From Roridomyces roridus (taxonomy: Eukaryota > Basidiomycota > Agaricomycetes > Agaricales > Mycenaceae): DNA of 64,000 nt. The notes below the pieces were generated by a model. It was not told where the DNA came from. It was given only the letters and a program-made list of their open reading frames with translations, and made no database searches. Each line of letters begins with the position of its first letter. Positions within the stretch are counted from its first letter, which is position 1. The stretch covers positions 434,001 to 498,000 of the forward strand of contig JARKIF010000019.1 of assembly GCA_029378245.1 (NCBI GenBank). Direction: 5' to 3'. The position numbers and the translations under genes are program-made. Below are positions 11,181 through 22,567 of the stretch, one piece after another.

Positions 11181-14100
11181 TCAGATAATTTGAACTTGTA
11201 CGCACTCTCCCGCCTCTCTTTCCCACTCCAGCACAGACATCAACCGCGGCAGAATACAGACCGAATCCCCGTCCTCAACCCCGCCCCATGCTTGTGGAGT
11301 TTCCCACATCTTGAAAACAATATCCGCGCCGGCTGCGATCTGTTCGTGGCGTATGATAGGTGCACCTACCGCTTCGCCGTCAACAGTCAAGGACTGGATG
11401 TATTTGGCCGACACGGCGCCCTCGGCAGTTATGGTCAAAGGCGTATCTTGCCCTGGTAGCTTGACCGTAACTTTGTCAAAGAACGGGCTGAAAATAACGA
11501 TCAGAAACTTTCGTTGGTGAGCAGAGTGGAACTTACGAGCCAACGACATATTCGCCCGAAGCCGGATTGACGGGATAGAAGCCTAGTGCAGAGAACAGAT
11601 ACCATGCGCTCATTTGCCCGCAATCCTCGTTCTGCAGGAAGTCAGATTGAATTCCCAGTCTTCAAACCAGTTGACTGACTCCAGACAGTCCCGTAGGGGT
11701 ATTGTTATAGTTGGCTTGCGCAATCTCGCGAACGCGTTCCTGTGTCCGACTCGCAGCACCAGCGAGAGAATACAGATAGGGAATATGATGACTTGGCTGC
11801 ACGCAAATTCAGCTTCGTCCGAGCATAGAAAAAACAATGTATTCACTCACCTCGTTGCTGTGGTCATTATGCCCGCCATCGAAATGTGCGTCCAAGCTCT
11901 GCACAAAACTCTCGTTTCCACCACGGTACTCGATGAGCGTCGGGATATCATGCACGACATCGAACGAGTACGCCCACTTGTCGCCCTCTGTCCAACCAGT
12001 GTCAGGGCCGGCCCACGACCCATCGCCGTTCCTCGCTTCCATGAAACCAGTTGCATTGTTGTATAAAGTGAACGGCGCTGACATCGCCCGGTCACGAAGA
12101 GCAGTGACAATATCAGGTGATTTCCCGAGTGCCTCTGCCAGACGGTATACCGCATAGTCATCGTCTGATGATACATTAGCAGCTAATCCACAAGATGAGG
12201 AAGGAACCCACAGGCATAGTCGAGAGTTCGCGATGCCGATTCGGAATGCACGTCATCAGCGACCCAGCCCTTCTCCGCATATACCGAGGACAATCCCGCG
12301 CGGACTTCATAGTCCACATTCTGTTAACGTTTTGTTTGGAAGCTTAGAATATCTTGCAGTGGAACGACTTGCCTCCTCGCGATCAGAGTATCTGGGTGGA
12401 CTTGAGAGTTGAAGGCTGACTGCAAAGCAATTTAGCTCACGTTGTATTCCCGTCATTCTCAGGCGGCGTAGTCGCGTCTTTGTAAACCGCCTCCCATGCA
12501 AGACTCAAATCAAAGCCCTCCACGCCTTTGACGACTGCCTCGGCAACAAGTGAGTCCGCGTGTGTGCCAACCTAATAGTCTTATGAATGACGAAAGTCGA
12601 AGACTTGGAAAAATTGGACCATGATGTTGGTTTCCGCGATATTCTTCCACATGGGCAGCCATCCGCCCTGTAAGCCGATATTAGCGGGAAAGACGCATCC
12701 ATGAGCCGGCGCACCTCTTTGTAGTCTTGAACCATGCTAGTAATCATATCGGGGACACGCTCAGGTGCGAAAAGAATAAGCCACGCCCACTCTGCGCGGA
12801 ATGTATCCTGTCGTTCCCAATTGAAAGTATTCATCATTGAAAAAGTAGAGATACCCACCCAAATTGAATACCCCGTGTAGGAAACACCCTTGTGGACTTG
12901 GTTGTCATAGGCAGAGTAATACTGCCCGCCCTCGTCTTGCTCATACGGATACTTGAAGCCCATCAGAACGTTATCTGAAAGAAAGAAGAGTCGTACCTGC
13001 AGAGTATGAAAGAACGCTGTGTAAAACACCTCCTTGTCCGCCTCGCTCGCACCCTCCAAGGAAATACGACCCAACTTCTCCGCCCACGCAGTCCGAGTAT
13101 TGCGTGCAGTTTCTTCAAGCGACACACCATCCGCAATCTCCGCGTCCAGATTGCGCCGCGCTTGTTCAACGGAGATGAATGACACCCCGACGCGTACGTT
13201 TACCAGACTCGTATCGTCGGCAAATCGTGCATATGCGGAAAGCAGGCTTCCCTCTCCCTCCGTCGCACCAGATTTACCAGTCCCATTCTGCACAACGCCC
13301 CAGCTGGTAAACGGCTTGTCGAAGCGAGCGCAGAAGTACCCGCGAAAGTGGCTCGCGCTGTCGGCGGTGGAAGTGGGTGTGATGATCCAATCCTGACGCT
13401 CGCTGTTCGAGCCTGTGATCTCCCGCCGCTCAGCATCGACTGCAATGGTCCCGTCGGGGTAAGTGATATTCGTCGGAGTGGAAGTGATCACAGTTGACCG
13501 TGTCGCCTCGAGAAGAACATATCCGTTCTTTCCTCTGGGAAATGTGAACCGCAAATGCCCAACGCGCGATGCTACGAGTGAAACTCTGAGCCCAAAACTT
13601 GACACAGAGATTCCAATTGACTTACTTGCGCTTTGTTCAGCCAGGATGACGTGTCCGTTGCCTGCGTCAAGCTCCACACGATAATAACTCGGTGTGATCA
13701 CCTCTGTCGCATTGCTGAATCCAAGACCACGGTCGGAAAACTGGCTCTTGACTTCTTTGCCAATGCCTGGGACGACGACGACCTGGCCACTTTCACCCAT
13801 CCAGATTGCCGGCTGGTGAGTCCCTTGGAAACCATGAATCGTAGTCGCGGTGTGGTTGTACGGCGTCACAGAGACATAGTTTTCGTGTGTTTGGGCAACC
13901 CAGCGCGTCATTGCGAAGGGCGGAGCGGTGCTGGGAATCTAGTGAGACTGTTAGTAAAAATATTGGCGCGTAGAAATTACTCTGACCATCCCTCCAGAAC
14001 CATTCGGTGTGTCGCCACCATTCCCTATGAGCCTGTAAAAGTCGCTTGAGTACCAATCACAAGCTCAAGGAGCTAGCTAACGGATTAACGTGGTCCACTG

Positions 14101-14224
14101 CATCGCTGGGAGGTAACGAGAATGACGCAGGGCATTTGGCTGCCAAGGTGAGTTGAGGGCAAACTAAGGTTAGATGGGCAACGACCAGCAGTATCGATCC
14201 GCAGGTCGATAGCGCGGAGAACAT
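11181..14224 (-). CDS. GH92 alpha-mannosidase, secreted
   Basis: A glycoside hydrolase family 92 enzyme, a Ca2+-dependent exo-acting alpha-mannosidase acting on mannan or N-glycan. I start at the ATG at 14224, which gives a signal peptide (STCGSILLVVAHLTLV). An upstream ATG would read into a MITE. Splicing then gives the family N-terminus: VNPLIGNGGDTPNGSGGMVR, then IPSTAPPFAMTRWVAQTHEN. A long exon (about 12,900-13,911) holds the N-terminal beta domain. The C-terminal (alpha/alpha)6 part contains TGWTEGDKWAYSFDVVHD and LDAHFDGGHNDHSNE. An NEDCGQMSAW-type motif at about 11,610-11,640 and a beta-rich tail ending VQVQII complete it. About ten short introns. No lesion seen. Confidence 0.88.
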
Positions 14225-14377
14225 CTGGAAGCCGGATTTTCGTCCAGACGTGGTGGTTGTGGTCAAGAAGCTTCGAGTCAGCTGATCGAAGACGACGGGC
14301 TTCGTGACCCCGTCAAACAGCCGAATGTGCAAACGAAAATTCACTAGCACTCCCAAGCCATCGAAGCAGAAGATGAA

Positions 14378-14691
14378 TAGAGACTTTGCGGTCAGCCACC
14401 AGAAGCCACCTGGTGGCTCCAACGGCATGCGGTAACGAGTGGCTACGTCATCCGGTGGCCGACTGGTGGCTGCCTTTCCGTATGCCAGTGCCTCGTTATT
14501 TCCCCTGATACACCCCGAAATCCTACAGTTTCCATCCTCAACAATATTCTGGAAGTCAGATTGAGGAGGCAGAGCAACTGGGTACCCTCACCTTTGAATT
14601 CAACCATCGGAGTCCAGCCATCAGCTATGACGTAGCCACCCGGAATCGCATGCCGTTGGAGCCACCCGGGTGGCTCACCGCAAAGTCTCTA
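14378..14691. repeat. MITE with TA target duplication, about 70-bp TIRs
   Basis: The element spans 14380-14689 and starts GAGACTTTGCGGT; the right end is its inverse. The TIRs continue through GTGGCTCCAACGGCATGCG and GTGGCTACGTCAT with few mismatches. It is flanked by TA on both sides. It lies about 155 bp upstream of the GH92 start codon, in its promoter region. There is no coding capacity. Confidence 0.8.
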
Positions 14692-14709
14692 ATAATATTG
14701 GATTCCAGA

Positions 14710-15274
14710 TACAGAGGGAAACCCACATCCGGACCAGACCCACAACCGGACCCAGGCTCCTCCAGCGTGTTCAACAGCTCTGATGGGGCTGAATCTTTTT
14801 TGGGTAATAGTTAGTGTTGTGTGGTCCCTAACCCCCAGATTATGGATTGGAGTGAAAACTCTGCATCGAGAAATACCCAATTTACTTTCCGCTCACCGAA
14901 ACACCAAAATCATGGAATCCATCAGATTCATTTCGATTATATCCAAACCATCATCGATCCTGCAAGGCCGTAAATATGTGGGGATATAGACCTCCCTTGG
15001 GTCTTCCAAGTAATAGTTTAACCCGTGAGAAAAATGTCCGTATATGGCCACCAATGATGATTTGGTCCGGATGTAGGTATATCTCATCATGTCATGATCT
15101 CAACAACTTTGCTGCTACACCAAGAAGGCCACTATTTTATGGCCTGAAAAAATTTCACAATACATATCATATACCTGTCTACCCACCCCCAACAGCTGGC
15201 CGCTGTACCTGCCCTCAGTCTAATGATATTCCATCATATTCGGTGAGTGGTCCGTTTGGGGGTTTCCCTCTGTA
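14710..15274. repeat. second TIR element, TA duplication
   Basis: The element spans 14712-15272. It begins CAGAGGGAAACCC and ends with the inverse, GGGTTTCCCTCTG; similarity continues imperfectly into CGGACCA. TA flanks both ends. It is AT-rich inside with no reading frame, and lies immediately next to the MITE at 14380. Confidence 0.65.
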
Positions 15275-15623
15275 CAGACGAGAGATGTAAAGAAAAAGAA
15301 ATGGGGGCAAGCTATGTAGCTGCGGGTATAACCTGAAACTCGGCGGTCGGAATGCGACAATAACTAGATGACCCAAGCACTGCTCGCACTGCAAAGTTGT
15401 GAGATGAAAACACATTTCGCTAAGCAACAGGTCACTCACACGACGAAGAACAAAACGCCACTTTAGGATCTTGAAGGTAGGAAACTTGCTGGTGGCGAAA
15501 CAAGTTGGGCGTCCCCGACAGTCTTCATGGCCGCACCGATAGCTTCACTCGTGACCCTTCCCTATTGAATCCTCTTTCGCGGTATTGGAGTTCGGCGCTG
15601 CGTTAGGCACTTCTTCTGGTCGT

Positions 15624-17100
15624 CTAGTTGTTTGCCGCAAGCCGATTCTCAACCGAGTAGTTCTTCAGGTGAAATTGCCGGACTGCCCTAGAGAAATGTG
15701 AGGAAGGAACAACGGGGAATGACTGGCTGACATACCGCCGACGTCGATACTTCCAATACTCTATTCGGATTAGAAGTTCAATGCGATCGAGCAGGGGCGT
15801 CTGAGCGACATGAGTCAAAGAACAGTAAACGAAAGAAGGAACTCACAATGTAGAAGTAGACGCAGAAGACGGCAGCCGGTGCAACAACGAGCTAGAACTA
15901 AATGAGCACAAGTAACAGGGACAAAAAGCGATGCTCACCAATTTCTGTGCGCAAGGCAGTGCCTGCCAACTCGACCCAGCTGTCGTCCACAAAAGCCGCA
16001 TAATCTTGAAAACCTCGCTGCTCTGGGTAATCCTCCAGCTCCTGTGGCGCTCCCTCGATGGTGCATGGAGCTCCCAAACTTCTGCCCGCGCCTCTGACGA
16101 AGATAACACGTTGTCGAGTCGAATCTCAATCCATGTTTGCACGTCAAGACCCATCGGCCATACTTCTTTCACTGTGAAGTAGAGCACGGAGGCAGAGTAA
16201 TGGACGGCGACAACCGAGGAAACGGCGAAGAATATAAGGGAGTGAGCGTCTTCGTGGTACAACTCTCGGATGGTCGCTCGGGTTGCAGATGGAAGAGAGC
16301 GGAGGATGAGGAGCCCACTCGAAAGGCCGACTGCGGTGGAATAGATTACAACAGGGCCAACGACCATCTGGTATGCATGTTAATACTAGTCAACTTCGAA
16401 AATCACAGTTACTCACCAATATAGCGTTCAAGGATATAGCCATCACGGCAAGCGAAATAATGATGCATCCAGAGGGCCCAATTGAGCTGAGGATGGAAGA
16501 GGAAGAGGAAGAGCGGCACGAAGGTTGGGCTTAATCGCTGCCACGAGTGACAGATCTTGGCAAGAATACGGTGTGCGAAGGAAAGAGCACGTGGCTGGGC
16601 GAAGACGATGAGGAGCCCGACGGAATGGCCGACGATCGCGAGCAGTAGAACCTTGAGGTACTGTAGGCTGTGTTCGTGGAGATGCTGGATAACACCGAGG
16701 CCGTATTGGATTTGGTCCTCTGCCGTCTGGACAAGACCGTGGATGGTCATTCCGAAAAACAAGCTGTCGGGCGTCTTGGGAGTCGACGACGCGGACACAT
16801 AGGCGCAAAGGGTCATGAAGAACGCGACCAGGAACGTCATTATGCGTGTGAAATCCCGTGGTGATATGTCGGGCTCTGTGTCGGGCTCTGGTGGTATGGC
16901 TGCCGTTGGAGTTGGCGAGCAGCGAGCGTCTTTGAGGGTCGACCAGATGGTGAAGACGACACTGGCGATGACGACGACGGCCAATCCATACATAACGACG
17001 TAGGGGAGCTCGGATGGCTCGCTGGAAGTCGGGCTTGGGAGGCATCGTGTGGGCTCGAGGAAGATGGGGGTGGTGCGAGTCGGCGTGTACTTGACAACAG
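15624..17100 (-). pseudogene. membrane protein, inverted copy TM2, 5'-truncated
   Basis: TM2 is nearly identical to TM1 from the stop codon up to about TM1 position 1840, then more diverged. It shares the out-of-phase junction after TYR-Ile (CGCTATATTG before the donor), so both copies descend from one already altered copy. At the 5' end the similarity stops at about 17,100, inside PPVVKYTPT. The first 35 or so codons, with the ATG, are missing and replaced by the TM 3'-flank block. Without another start this copy cannot make the full protein. It has a small in-frame insertion (TAAI) after CSPTP relative to TM1. Confidence 0.65.
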
Positions 17101-17109
17101 GCGGTTGCC

Positions 17110-17235
17110 CCAACTCACTTTGTTCGCTTTCCGACCGCCCAGTTTCAGGTTATACATAGCTAGCACCCATTTTCCTTTCTTCTTCTTCTATATTTCTCGT
17201 CTGTATCTACATCCGAATATTATTCATCTGTTTGT
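17110..17235 (+). repeat. orphan TM 3'-flank block at a duplication breakpoint
   Basis: The sequence from TTTCCGACCGCCCAGTTTC to the CT-rich tail matches the downstream flank of TM1 and TM3. Here it abuts the truncated 5' end of TM2. It therefore marks a recombination junction between two TM units. Confidence 0.6.
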
Positions 17236-17342
17236 TTGAATCCTTCTTCTTCTTCGCAACCCTTGTTTTTAACCTCACGATCCCCTCAACTACACAAACT
17301 CCGGGAGCTCGCTCCCCTTCAAGTTTCCGCTCATATCCACCT

Positions 17343-19015
17343 TCAAAAACGATGACAATCAGAATCCGGCAGCGAATGGCTCGAATGAGAATGGCATACC
17401 GGGTTGGAGTCAAATCCGACTGGGCGGTTTAGGATCTCGTTGGTTTGAACTTGGACTTGAACTTGAACTTGGACGGCACCGACACCGGCGGGAACGGCGG
17501 CCATCTGGATTGAGTTCCAGCCTTTGTCCATCGAGGCCATTTTCGCGCGGCGTGCTTCGCGGCCGTTGAGACTGTCATTTGGTTGAAGATTAATCAGCGC
17601 GTGGAGGTGAGAAAGAAGGGGGAAAGGCGTACGTGGCGAGCATACTGTTCATGTACACTGCAGAAAATGAACACGATTGGAGGTTGAAAGATCTAACCAA
17701 GAGGGATACGTACGCTTGCTACTCGGAGCGAGGCTTGACGTCGTATTAGTATGAGAGTGTAAAAGGCAACGTCGTTGAACACACCCAAGGAAAAACCAAA
17801 ATGTACCAGGGAGGGCGAGGAAAAGAATCATGTTCAAGGCCGACGACAGGGCGGTCAAGATGCCGCGGTTGATTGCGTCGTGGATGAGCGAGTCCATCAT
17901 GGAATTGGTTCTAAGTTCTGGTTAGACGGTGTCGTATGGACAAAACACCTGAACGCACCGCATGAATTCTCCCTTCTGATGGCTGAGGAACACACAGAGG
18001 TAGACGGTGATGAGGATGTCGCAAGCGAGAGAAGAGGCGGCTTGGAGCGTTGTGATGAACTTGGTCTGGTCCAGTTTCAAGTAAGAGCGAAGACGATATC
18101 TTTTACGCAAGGTAAGAAACCTGCATTGTAATAGACTGAAGTCACGCACGAAGTCACAGCTTGGGCTATCCCAGCCACGATTGAAACGAACGCGAACGCA
18201 AACTGCTGTGATCTTAGAAACAGGAGTTGAACAGCGTGAAACGTGCACACGATGATGTAGACGCCGAAAGCAGAAATGCTGAACTTGCGGCGTCCTTTGG
18301 TCACTGCAATGAAGATTAACCAAGAGATGCAGGGAACGTCAACACGAACAGCGGTGGATCCTATGTGCGAAATAACTAGTTGAATGTGAGTCGGGTGGCA
18401 TAAGACTGCGAGCATTGATTGGGCCCACATTTGAACAACAAAAGCGCCGAGATACTTGAGGATATAAGTAGGGTTGAGAAGACAAATATGAACGACTTAC
18501 AGCCGCGAGCAGCTGGAGCTGGAGAAGGCATTAGTTTTCAAACCCTCAACGGCACAAACGCATACCGGGTCAGCCCTAGATAGTCGTCAATACCATGAAG
18601 ATAACGCGGCGTAAGACTCACCAGATCAACTCGAGTTGAAGCTCCCCGAATCGGTTGACGAAACGATCGTAAGACAAGAAGAAGAAGAATATCATTTGTA
18701 TGGTTTCGAGGAGTCTGTGTGTGGAATTGGTGTGCGACAAAAACAAGTTGGCGTGGCATACAGAACACCCAGGACCTGCAAGTCTTTTAGCTAGATGAAC
18801 AGCGCAATTGTAAGACTCACGGTGATTTTGATGTAGGCTGGGTCCGTCGGGAGACGCGCAAAGTAAGTATAGGCTTGAAGAACACCCATTCCATAGAGGC
18901 TGTAAATACAACTCAGCAACTTGAAATGGTGCCATGTCCACGAAGGGAGAGCTTACAGTGTCTCGACAAACAGAGCCACCAGCCAGCCACCGTACGTTCC
19001 GGCGAGGGGATTCAT
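17343..19015 (-). CDS. DUF6534-type multi-pass membrane protein
   Basis: The ATG at 19015 begins MNPLAGTYGGWLVALFVETL. A GTAAGC donor and an acceptor at about 18,900 continue it with YGMGVLQAYTYFARLPTDP, the usual N-terminus of a large seven-helix-like family expanded in mushrooms. Later exons give LLETIQMIFFFFLSYDRFVN, then INRGILTALSSALNMILFLA and LPGTFWFFLG. The tail is VYMNSMLATLNGRE, the C-terminal DUF6534 signature. The end has a short (QV)4 repeat and stops at 17343. About nine small exons. Function of the family is unknown; it is probably in the plasma membrane. I see no lesion, but the small exons were only read by eye. Confidence 0.75.
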
Positions 19016-20460
19016 CGTGAGGGAGGCGTTAGCTGGACCTTTGAGAGGGCGGGAGGAAAAAGACGCTTCGCGCTAGCAAGTTATAACTGAAAACAAAATA
19101 CAACCCAAGATTAGAGAGATTGATTGCGGGAGCGAGCCCCTTGTTTCCGATCGCACCCGTAGTATATAAACCTGTAGTCCGTAGTTAGATAGGGGGAGAT
19201 TCGAGTACCAGAAACCCTACGACACTCACCTTGTCCGAACGATCCCTCTCTGTGCCGGAACTAGCTAGCCGCCGATTGCCGCTAGCTCTACGTCACAGGA
19301 GCGGGGCCTGAAGAGTTGGAACTAGATTTACTATATGCGGGCCTGGCCAGCCGGCCACTCTCCCAAACAAGGCCAGAGTATAGCAATTTTCTTGGCTGTA
19401 GTCGCAGAGTCGAAGGGACTCAGGGTCTTGGACCTTGGTGCGCCGTGCGCTGTGCCATATGGAAGGCCGGAAAGTCGAGCTCGTTTTGGCAAGCGAATGG
19501 TGCAGGACCCGAGAGACCGCCGAGCCGTGATATCAATCTCCACCGTCACTCCCGCGTATCACTGTCACGGCGCTCTTGGCCTCCTTCCAAATCGCATAGG
19601 GATTCTCCCCTCCCACTTTACCATAGCTGCTCTCGTCCCACCTCTGCTCGACGCTCACACAGCTACCCGGACTCGGCCCCACCGACACCTTATACGCGCT
19701 CCCATCGTCCGAGTCCACCGCTCGGGCCGCTCCGTCTGTTATCCATTCGACTGGCCCGGGCCCAGTTCAAGTACTTGGACCACGACCGCGGGATTCGGGG
19801 CGTCATGTACGCTGGGGAGTGTGGATATGCTGGGTATCGGACGAGTGGAAAAGGGCAACATCGGTGAGTTGCTGTTCTTCCCTCCCTAACTCTTCCCGGC
19901 TTGGCGCCGCTGCCAGTGCCATTTGCTGCCACGCCATTGCTGCCGTGTTCTTCGCACACACACAGAGCACGCCTTCTTAGCGGTGGCGTGTCCGCATTCC
20001 CCTACTCTGCACCCTCGGTTAGAGGTTGGTCGTTGCCCACAATGAGGCCGACTGGATGCCCGGGAGCAGCGTAATAACTGCTTCCGCCGTGGTTTTGCTC
20101 AGTCTCAGTCCCGGTGTATTTACGTCGGCCTACATGTACCGTGTCGTATATAAGACCCAATGAACCCTTTCATCGCTGGAAACTCACTCCTCTTACATGT
20201 TTCAATGGTGGTCCCACTTTAACTGCCTCCCGAGCTCATCGTCACTCAATCCTCCTCCATTGAAAAGGTCTACTACATAGCAGTGAGTATTTTCTCCACC
20301 TGATTCTCGTCTTCCTCCGAATTTTCATCTTCCGCATCCGACGTTAAATCTGCGAGCAAGAAATCATCTTCTATAATCGGAACAAAGTGCGTGCCCGCCA
20401 GCAGTGGTTCGTCTCTCTCTATCATGGCATCAAGGAGTTGATGGTGGCCATCATCTTGTT
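19016..20460. other. mostly non-coding; one weak exon-like stretch
   Basis: The 5' flank of the DUF6534 gene lies at 19,016-19,300. Between 19,316 and 19,860 two plus-strand frames stay open together. One ends at a good donor (AACATCG then GTGAGT at 19,862), so a lone exon is possible, but no domain is visible. A TATA-like TATATAAG at about 20,147 is followed by a very short reading frame I do not trust. Confidence 0.25.
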
Positions 20461-20467
20461 GGTAGGA

Positions 20468-20998
20468 TTAGGCGATGCTCCATGGCAAGTAAGTGAACTC
20501 ACCAATACCAAGACCATTATTGACTCCGCCGTAGTATATGTAGCCCTCTCTGCCTTGGGCCAAGTTTTCAAGGTTGGGAATAAGCTCTATTAATAGATGC
20601 TCCTCGTGATAGTCGTCTTCCGCCATTGTGAGTACGTGACCCCATTCAGCACCTCTATCTCTCGGCATGCGATCGAAAGCGTCGGGATGCTCAAACCGTT
20701 GTAGAATCTGCAAGTACACCTCCCAAACGTTGGTCTGCGAGACAGGCGGGTTGCCGATGTCACCATAGAACTCCGCTGCCAGGGCAGCAACGTCATCTGG
20801 GACGAGCTTGAAGACGTCGTGATCACGCGGTGCGTACAGACTCTGAACGTGCTCGATCGGAACGGCTGACCGACCGACGTGTGATCTTATTCTGGACAGG
20901 AACTTCCTGTAAGCGCTTAACTGCCTCTTTCCGGAGCGTGTGTGGTGAAAACGAGAGTAGCTGTAGCCTGGGTTTCTTCGGGTCCTGGAGGCACTGCA
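20468..20998 (-). pseudogene. fragment of an unknown protein
   Basis: One minus-strand frame is open for about 175 codons and reads like real protein (LVPDDVAALAAEFYGDIGNP, then NVWEVYLQILQRFEHPDAFD and LIELIPNLENLAQ). It has no clear start codon and no recognisable domain. The IPNLENL motif recalls the leucine-rich part of mushroom F-box proteins, but that is a guess. It is probably the tail or middle of a broken gene. Confidence 0.3.
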
Positions 20999-21109
20999 AA
21001 AATTACAAAAACCACCAAGTCCAGAGCACTAAGTAGTCGACCTAACGAGGACAGCCCAGGTTTCAATTGGTTCGTGTGGTATATTCAAGCTGCGCGACGT
21101 TGCGCTTCG

Positions 21110-21560
21110 CCTGGATGATGGCTCTTGGCAAGAGGTATCAAAGATGGGGCCTGGAGAAATTGCCGCAGGTGGCGCAATTGCGCCAATCGGCGGCAGTGTT
21201 GGCGCCGCAAAGGTCATTACATGCCAGAGAATACTTTTATTGCATCAATAGCGGGTCTCAGAGTGGCCGCGGAGAGCGCCAATGTTTTATCAGTACTTGA
21301 GGATAGACGGAGGTGGGTCAAAATTGATACAAGTTTTTATGCGATCGGCGGCAAACTTACCATTTGAATGCGTCAATTGGCGCCAATCTTGGCGCCAAAT
21401 CGGCGGCAAATGAACTGATGGCGCCACACGGCGTCACGGAGAATTGCGTGACAGGCGGCAGTGTGACAGATCGGCGCCAACTCTGCGGCTCTGCACCACC
21501 ACCAGCGGCAACATCTGCGTCAACGGTAGTGACTGACGGGCGGCAACTCAGCATACCATA
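21110..21560. repeat. cluster of CGGCGGCA / GGCGCCAA motifs
   Basis: About ten copies of ATCGGCGGCA, TTGGCGCCAA and near variants occur in both orientations within 450 bp. A second, smaller cluster is at 29,935-30,050. Some pairs could form stems. The element type is unknown. Confidence 0.5.
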
Positions 21561-21699
21561 GCGCTCACTTAGTTCTTGGGCTCTTACAAGGGGGCATGGG
21601 ATTGGAAAGCCGTACCGGGGGAGGGTGGGTCCCGAGAGGGCTCGAAAAAAACTTCTCAGTGTATATTAGTAGAGGTGTTTTGGAGCATGTTAAACACCC

Positions 21700-21762
21700 T
21701 ACATCAGGAAAACTGGAGACGCTGCATAGTGCCATAGCAACTTCTCCAGTTTTCCTGATGTA
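21700..21762. repeat. 59-bp hairpin MITE, TA duplication
   Basis: CATCAGGAAAACTGGAGA at the left is exactly inverted at the right, around a 23-bp loop containing GCATAGTGCCATAG. TA flanks both sides. The same end and loop motif occur in the longer element at 27,533-28,290. Confidence 0.75.
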
Positions 21763-22567
21763 CTACCAGTTCCTATTGTGCTAGAACCGACCAAACTTCA
21801 AAGTGATTGGAAATTTCCAAATTGGGACTGATATATTACATAATGCAGCCTCACAAGACATTCCCGCAGAAAACAAGTGGATTGTTGCTCCCGCAGACAT
21901 GAGATGGGTCTAATTGGCACTGAGGCCCTTCAACAAGCTTGTAATATATATTTTCGATATGGTTGGGAGCTGCGGACGGCTCGGATCACCAGCAAATCAC
22001 ATGACCGTGGGAATGATCTGCCTCCGACAATGTCTGGATTTATCCACGCGGCCACCCAGCTCCCATTGAACAACTGAAGAGATTCTGAGAGGAACGGACA
22101 GTACTCAAAGAATCACAGAAAACGAGCTACAAGTGCATCAGACTTTCTACAATCTACTTTTTGATGCTTGTCAACTTTCCCCCGCCAAAATTTGGCGGGG
22201 ACAAGTGCCGAAAGTGCTCAAGTTGACGACAGACCACTTTTCACAAGCCAGGTCAGTTACCCGACAAGTGCTCGGCAACGCGGAATTGATTCCGTCGTTA
22301 CGGCTCATCCCTTGCCAGGACCTCTGAGATTTTCTGATAATCTGGGACATTTCAACTCATATTTCATTCAGATAGCTACATGGTCTCTCCAAGCCTATGT
22401 TTGAGGGAGCTGAAATGTGGACTTGTCCACTTTTCACTTTTGCCGAGCTCATTTCAAGCGGAACAAGTGCCGAAAGCTGACAAGATTTTTGTCAAAAGAC
22501 TGATGTGGCGCCGGCGCCGGTTATATGGGGTGGTTGGGACATATCTCTTTTGGGGGGATCCTGCTGT
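21763..22567. other. non-coding, with a 21-bp palindrome
   Basis: No gene is seen. At 22,180-22,200 the arms CCCCGCCAAA and TTTGGCGGGG surround a single A. The phrase ACAAGTGCCGAAAG occurs twice (about 22,201 and 22,464), suggesting an old repeat. Confidence 0.4.

Noticed and set aside
14225..14428. Upstream start codon for the GH92 gene
   Set aside because: It would add 68 residues partly encoded by the MITE and bury the signal peptide. The ATG at 14224 gives a proper signal sequence.
19316..19889. Two overlapping plus-strand frames of about 184 codons
   Set aside because: They overlap in different frames, have no domain and are rich in Arg, Pro and Ser. At most one is an exon; neither is supported as a gene.
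20205..20280. Short frame starting MFQWW as a pheromone precursor
   Set aside because: It lacks the C-terminal CaaX box required of basidiomycete mating pheromones.
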